From JBNJEL01 sp051745835 (lineage in GTDB: Bacteria > Bacillota > Halanaerobiia > Halobacteroidales > Acetohalobiaceae): a DNA stretch of 15,871 bases. Shown in pieces: positions 13,893-15,871 of the stretch. The position numbers and the translations under genes were made by a program. The stretch covers positions 1-15,871 of the forward strand of contig JBNJEL010000040.1 of the NCBI GenBank assembly GCA_051745835.1. The letters run 5' to 3'. Positions within the stretch are counted from its first letter, which is position 1; every line of letters begins with the position of its first letter. The notes under the pieces are model-generated. The model searched no databases and was not told the DNA's origin. It saw only the letters and a list, made by a program, of their open reading frames with translations.

Positions 13893-15350
13893 ATGCTTAA
13901 GGAGCTTAGAATTAAGAATTTTCAGTCACATCAAGATACAGTTTTAGAGTTAGATAGTGGTTTAAATATGATTGCTGGACCTTCTGATAGTGGTAAGTCA
14001 GCAATTATTCGTGCTTTAAGATGGGTGCTATATAATGAACCATTAGGTGATGACTTTATTCGGATGGGTAGTAGAAAGTGTCAAGTCGGAATTTTATTAG
14101 AGAATGATTATCGGATTATTCGAGAACGCTCTTCATCAGAGAATAGATACTTAATTATTGATCCTGATGGTCACCAAGAGGTCTATACTGGTTTTGGTAC
14201 TAAAGTACCGGCTGAAGTATCTGAGCTTCATCAGATGTCTAAAGTAGCTTTAGATAATGAATTGGAGAGTTCACTTAATCTAGATTTCCAACTCTCTGGT
14301 CCATTCTTACTTGATGATAGTGGTTCTACGAAAGCAAAAGCTATCGGACAGTTAACTGGGGTGCATATTATTGATGCAGCAATTAAAGATGTAGCACGTG
14401 ATCTAAGACGCACTAAGGATCAGATTAGCCAAGAGAGTACGGAAATAGAGCGAATAAATGAGAAGCTAATGGATTATCAAGAACTGCCGCAGTTAAAAGA
14501 AGAGATAAAGCGTAAGGAAGAGTTGGTAGCTCAGATTAAGTCCGTTCAAAATCAATTAGAAGAGTATCGTACTTGGCAGAATAAATGGCAAAAGTTAAAG
14601 GAAGAAGAGAGTGAGCTTAAAGCAGCTTTAGCGCAGTTAGATTCGTTAGATGAGGTGGCTAAGTTAAGTCATCAATTGGAGATGAAGGATGCTTGTTTAA
14701 GTAAACTAATTGAGCTAAGTAGTGATTGGCAGCAGGTTAATACTACTATTGAGCAGTTAGCTAATTACTTACAGCAGTTAGAAAATTTAGAGCAGGTAGA
14801 AGCAGCGTATCAAAAGTTAGAAACTAATTCTAAGCAGCGAACAGAGTTAATGACAATTAAAGAAGAGTTAACGACTGTTAATCAGCAGATTAAAGTTAAA
14901 GAGGAAGTTTTACAGCACCTACAGAAGTTAGCTAGAGTTGAAGAGATATTAAGTGATGGAGATCAATTAGTTGAGCAGTATGATACTCTATTAGAGATTA
15001 ACCAACAGCTAACTAAGGTGCGCTCTGAGCTTCAACAAAAAGAGAAGCAGTTAGCTCAACTACCAGTTATTAAGCAGGTTCAACAGATAATTAATAATTT
15101 AGAAGAGTCTCAACAGCGGTTAAGCAAACTAAAGAGTATTAGCGATGAACTTAAAGAAATAACTCAAAGTTGGCAGCGTGGTCAAGAGTGTATTAAGGAG
15201 TTAGAAGAAGAGTTAGAGACTAAATTAGAGCAGTACCGTACCAAGTTAAAAGAGCAGAAGAGATGTCCGGTCTGTTTTAGTGAGCTTGAAAGAGACCGAT
15301 TAGATGAGATAATTAGTAATTATCAGTTGGAGGGGATAGATGATGAGTGA
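13893..15350 (+). CDS. N-terminal half of a Rad50/SbcC-like ATPase, ending after a zinc hook
   Basis: 485 residues. An ABC/SMC-type N-terminal ATPase lobe (about 1-170) has LKELRIKNFQSH, Walker A GPSDSGKS (29-36) and a Q-loop at Gln133 (FQLSGPFLL). A long helical arm (about 172-457) follows, then a Rad50-type zinc hook CPVC (458-461), and the protein stops 24 residues later. The ABC signature, Walker B and returning arm of Rad50 are absent, so ATP hydrolysis must need a partner, most likely the gene at 15609. Within the arm, residues 246-433 are four consecutive 47-residue repeats. GAGGTGA (13879-13885) precedes the ATG. It presumably forms an Mre11-Rad50-like complex with the upstream nuclease. 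The early stop is not a frameshift scar: the next gene overlaps neatly with its own ribosome site. Confidence 0.85.
   Translation: MLKELRIKNFQSHQDTVLELDSGLNMIAGPSDSGKSAIIRALRWVLYNEPLGDDFIRMGSRKCQVGILLENDYRIIRERSSSENRYLIIDPDGHQEVYTGFGTKVPAEVSELHQMSKVALDNELESSLNLDFQLSGPFLLDDSGSTKAKAIGQLTGVHIIDAAIKDVARDLRRTKDQISQESTEIERINEKLMDYQELPQLKEEIKRKEELVAQIKSVQNQLEEYRTWQNKWQKLKEEESELKAALAQLDSLDEVAKLSHQLEMKDACLSKLIELSSDWQQVNTTIEQLANYLQQLENLEQVEAAYQKLETNSKQRTELMTIKEELTTVNQQIKVKEEVLQHLQKLARVEEILSDGDQLVEQYDTLLEINQQLTKVRSELQQKEKQLAQLPVIKQVQQIINNLEESQQRLSKLKSISDELKEITQSWQRGQECIKELEEELETKLEQYRTKLKEQKRCPVCFSELERDRLDEIISNYQLEGIDDE
14628..15191 (+). repeat. Four tandem 47-codon repeats in the Rad50-like arm
   Basis: The units begin at codons 14628, 14769, 14910 and 15051 (residues 246, 293, 340, 387), each exactly 47 residues with no gap. 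Positions 1, 4, 7, 10, 27, 30, 34, 37 and 41 are hydrophobic in all four units, with Leu at 1 and 4 and Val at 10 every time. A degenerate 51-residue unit (residues 195-245, 14475-14627) may precede them. The units are protein-level repeats; the DNA has diverged. Confidence 0.75.
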
Positions 15351-15591
15351 TTTCGCTGAAGAGATTAAAGAGCTGAAATCTGATTTAGATAAAGCTAAGA
15401 ATAAGCGTTATCGTTATGAAGCGCGCATGGAAGAGTTAAAGAAGCAGAAGCAGAAATTATTAGCTAAGTTAGAAGAGCAGGGTGTGAAGCCTGATGAGCT
15501 ACAAGAGGAGATTAATAGTTTAGAAAGTAAGTTGGAGGAACTGCTTACTGAAGCTAAGGATTTGTTACCGCAGGAGATTATTAATGATTAA
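15343..15591 (+). CDS. Small coiled-coil protein between the two Rad50-like halves
   Basis: 82 residues, almost entirely charged helix with heptad-like leucines (about 1-45 and 50-75) broken at a GVKPDEL turn (about 48-54), so a helical hairpin is likely. I do not recognise a named family. ATG-ATG starts at 15340; the second ATG (15343) is 7 bases from GGAGGGG (15329-15335) and is preferred. It overlaps the end of the preceding gene by 8 bases, so translation is probably coupled. The next gene begins 17 bases after its stop. Its place between the two ATPase halves suggests a structural subunit or arm piece of the same complex; this is inference from position and shape only. Confidence 0.75.
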   Translation: MSDFAEEIKELKSDLDKAKNKRYRYEARMEELKKQKQKLLAKLEEQGVKPDELQEEINSLESKLEELLTEAKDLLPQEIIND

Positions 15592-15608
15592 AGTTAGGAG
15601 CGGTAGTT

Positions 15609-15871
15609 ATGAAGACTAATCAGATATTATCTGCTTTAGAAGAGGACTTAGCGGCTCAGAAGGAAGAGTATAACCGGCGGAAAGGTCAGCGTGATCAATT
15701 AAAAGCAGAGAGGGAAGAACGAGAAGAGCGAATTGCTAAGTTAACTACAGAGCGGGATATCTTCGAACAGACTCGTATCTTACTCCAACAGACATCAGAG
15801 TATGCTCGTGAACAAGCGCGACAGCAGATTGAAAGTTTAGTAAGCAAAGCATTACAGTATATCTTTGGTCC
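15609..15871 (+). CDS. Probable C-terminal half of the Rad50/SbcC-like ATPase (cut by window end)
   Basis: The frame is open from the ATG at 15609 to the window edge (87 full codons plus a partial Pro). AGGAG (15596-15600) is 8 bases before it. The visible part is a charged coiled coil (about 5-58), then a segment around residues 70-87 ending in SLVSKALQYIFG. That segment resembles the point where the returning coiled coil enters the C-terminal ATPase lobe in DNA-repair ATPases of Clostridia-like bacteria, as I recall them. The signature motif, Walker B and D-loop would lie beyond the window. If correct, it completes the ATPase with the gene at 13893. Its coiled coil before the lobe is only about 60-70 residues, far shorter than the roughly 285-residue arm of the N-terminal half. 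Confidence 0.65.
   Translation, partial: MKTNQILSALEEDLAAQKEEYNRRKGQRDQLKAEREEREERIAKLTTERDIFEQTRILLQQTSEYAREQARQQIESLVSKALQYIFG

Overview
The window looks like chromosomal core DNA of a low-GC, endospore-lineage (Firmicutes-type) bacterium. Evidence is AT-rich intergenic DNA, strong AGGAGG-type ribosome sites, sigma-A promoters, a GAAC-N4-GTTC LexA box at recA, and PdxS/PdxT-type vitamin B6 synthesis. Protein style and gene content suggest a halophilic anaerobe of the Halanaerobiales; that placement is inference from memory, not a search. There is no sign of a phage, insertion sequence or CRISPR array.

Layout: (1) 1-1520, the end of the pdxS-pdxT operon, closed by a clear terminator. (2) 1594-4295, a sigma-A promoter driving an rlmD-type rRNA methyltransferase and dsdA (D-serine ammonia-lyase). 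(3) 4284-6152, leftward: a CBS-domain protein, then a fluoride riboswitch (aptamer plus terminator) controlling a CPA-family cation:proton antiporter. (4) 6220-8323, rightward: a D-2-hydroxyacid dehydrogenase and a stand-alone fabH. (5) 8315-8758, leftward: an OsmC-family protein whose promoter is back-to-back with that of cinA. (6) 8889-11707: cinA and recA, often neighbours in Firmicutes, here separated by a leftward trpB with its own promoter and terminator; recA carries an SOS box inside its promoter. (7) 12893-15871: four tightly spaced genes downstream of recA that encode an Mre11/SbcD-like nuclease, the N-terminal half of a Rad50/SbcC-like ATPase ending just after a CPVC zinc hook, a small all-coiled-coil protein, and the beginning of what is probably the C-terminal ATPase half.

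The two most notable items are the fluoride riboswitch in front of an antiporter rather than a Fluc or CLC-F channel gene, and the split Rad50-like module. The N-terminal half of the latter has an arm built of four exact-register 47-residue repeats, not an ordinary featureless coiled coil. The C-terminal half seems to have a much shorter arm, so this is not simply Rad50 cut at the hook.

Several gene starts were moved inward because the longest open frame runs into promoter or ribosome-site sequence: rlmD (1655), the antiporter (5468), the dehydrogenase (6220) and trpB (11393).
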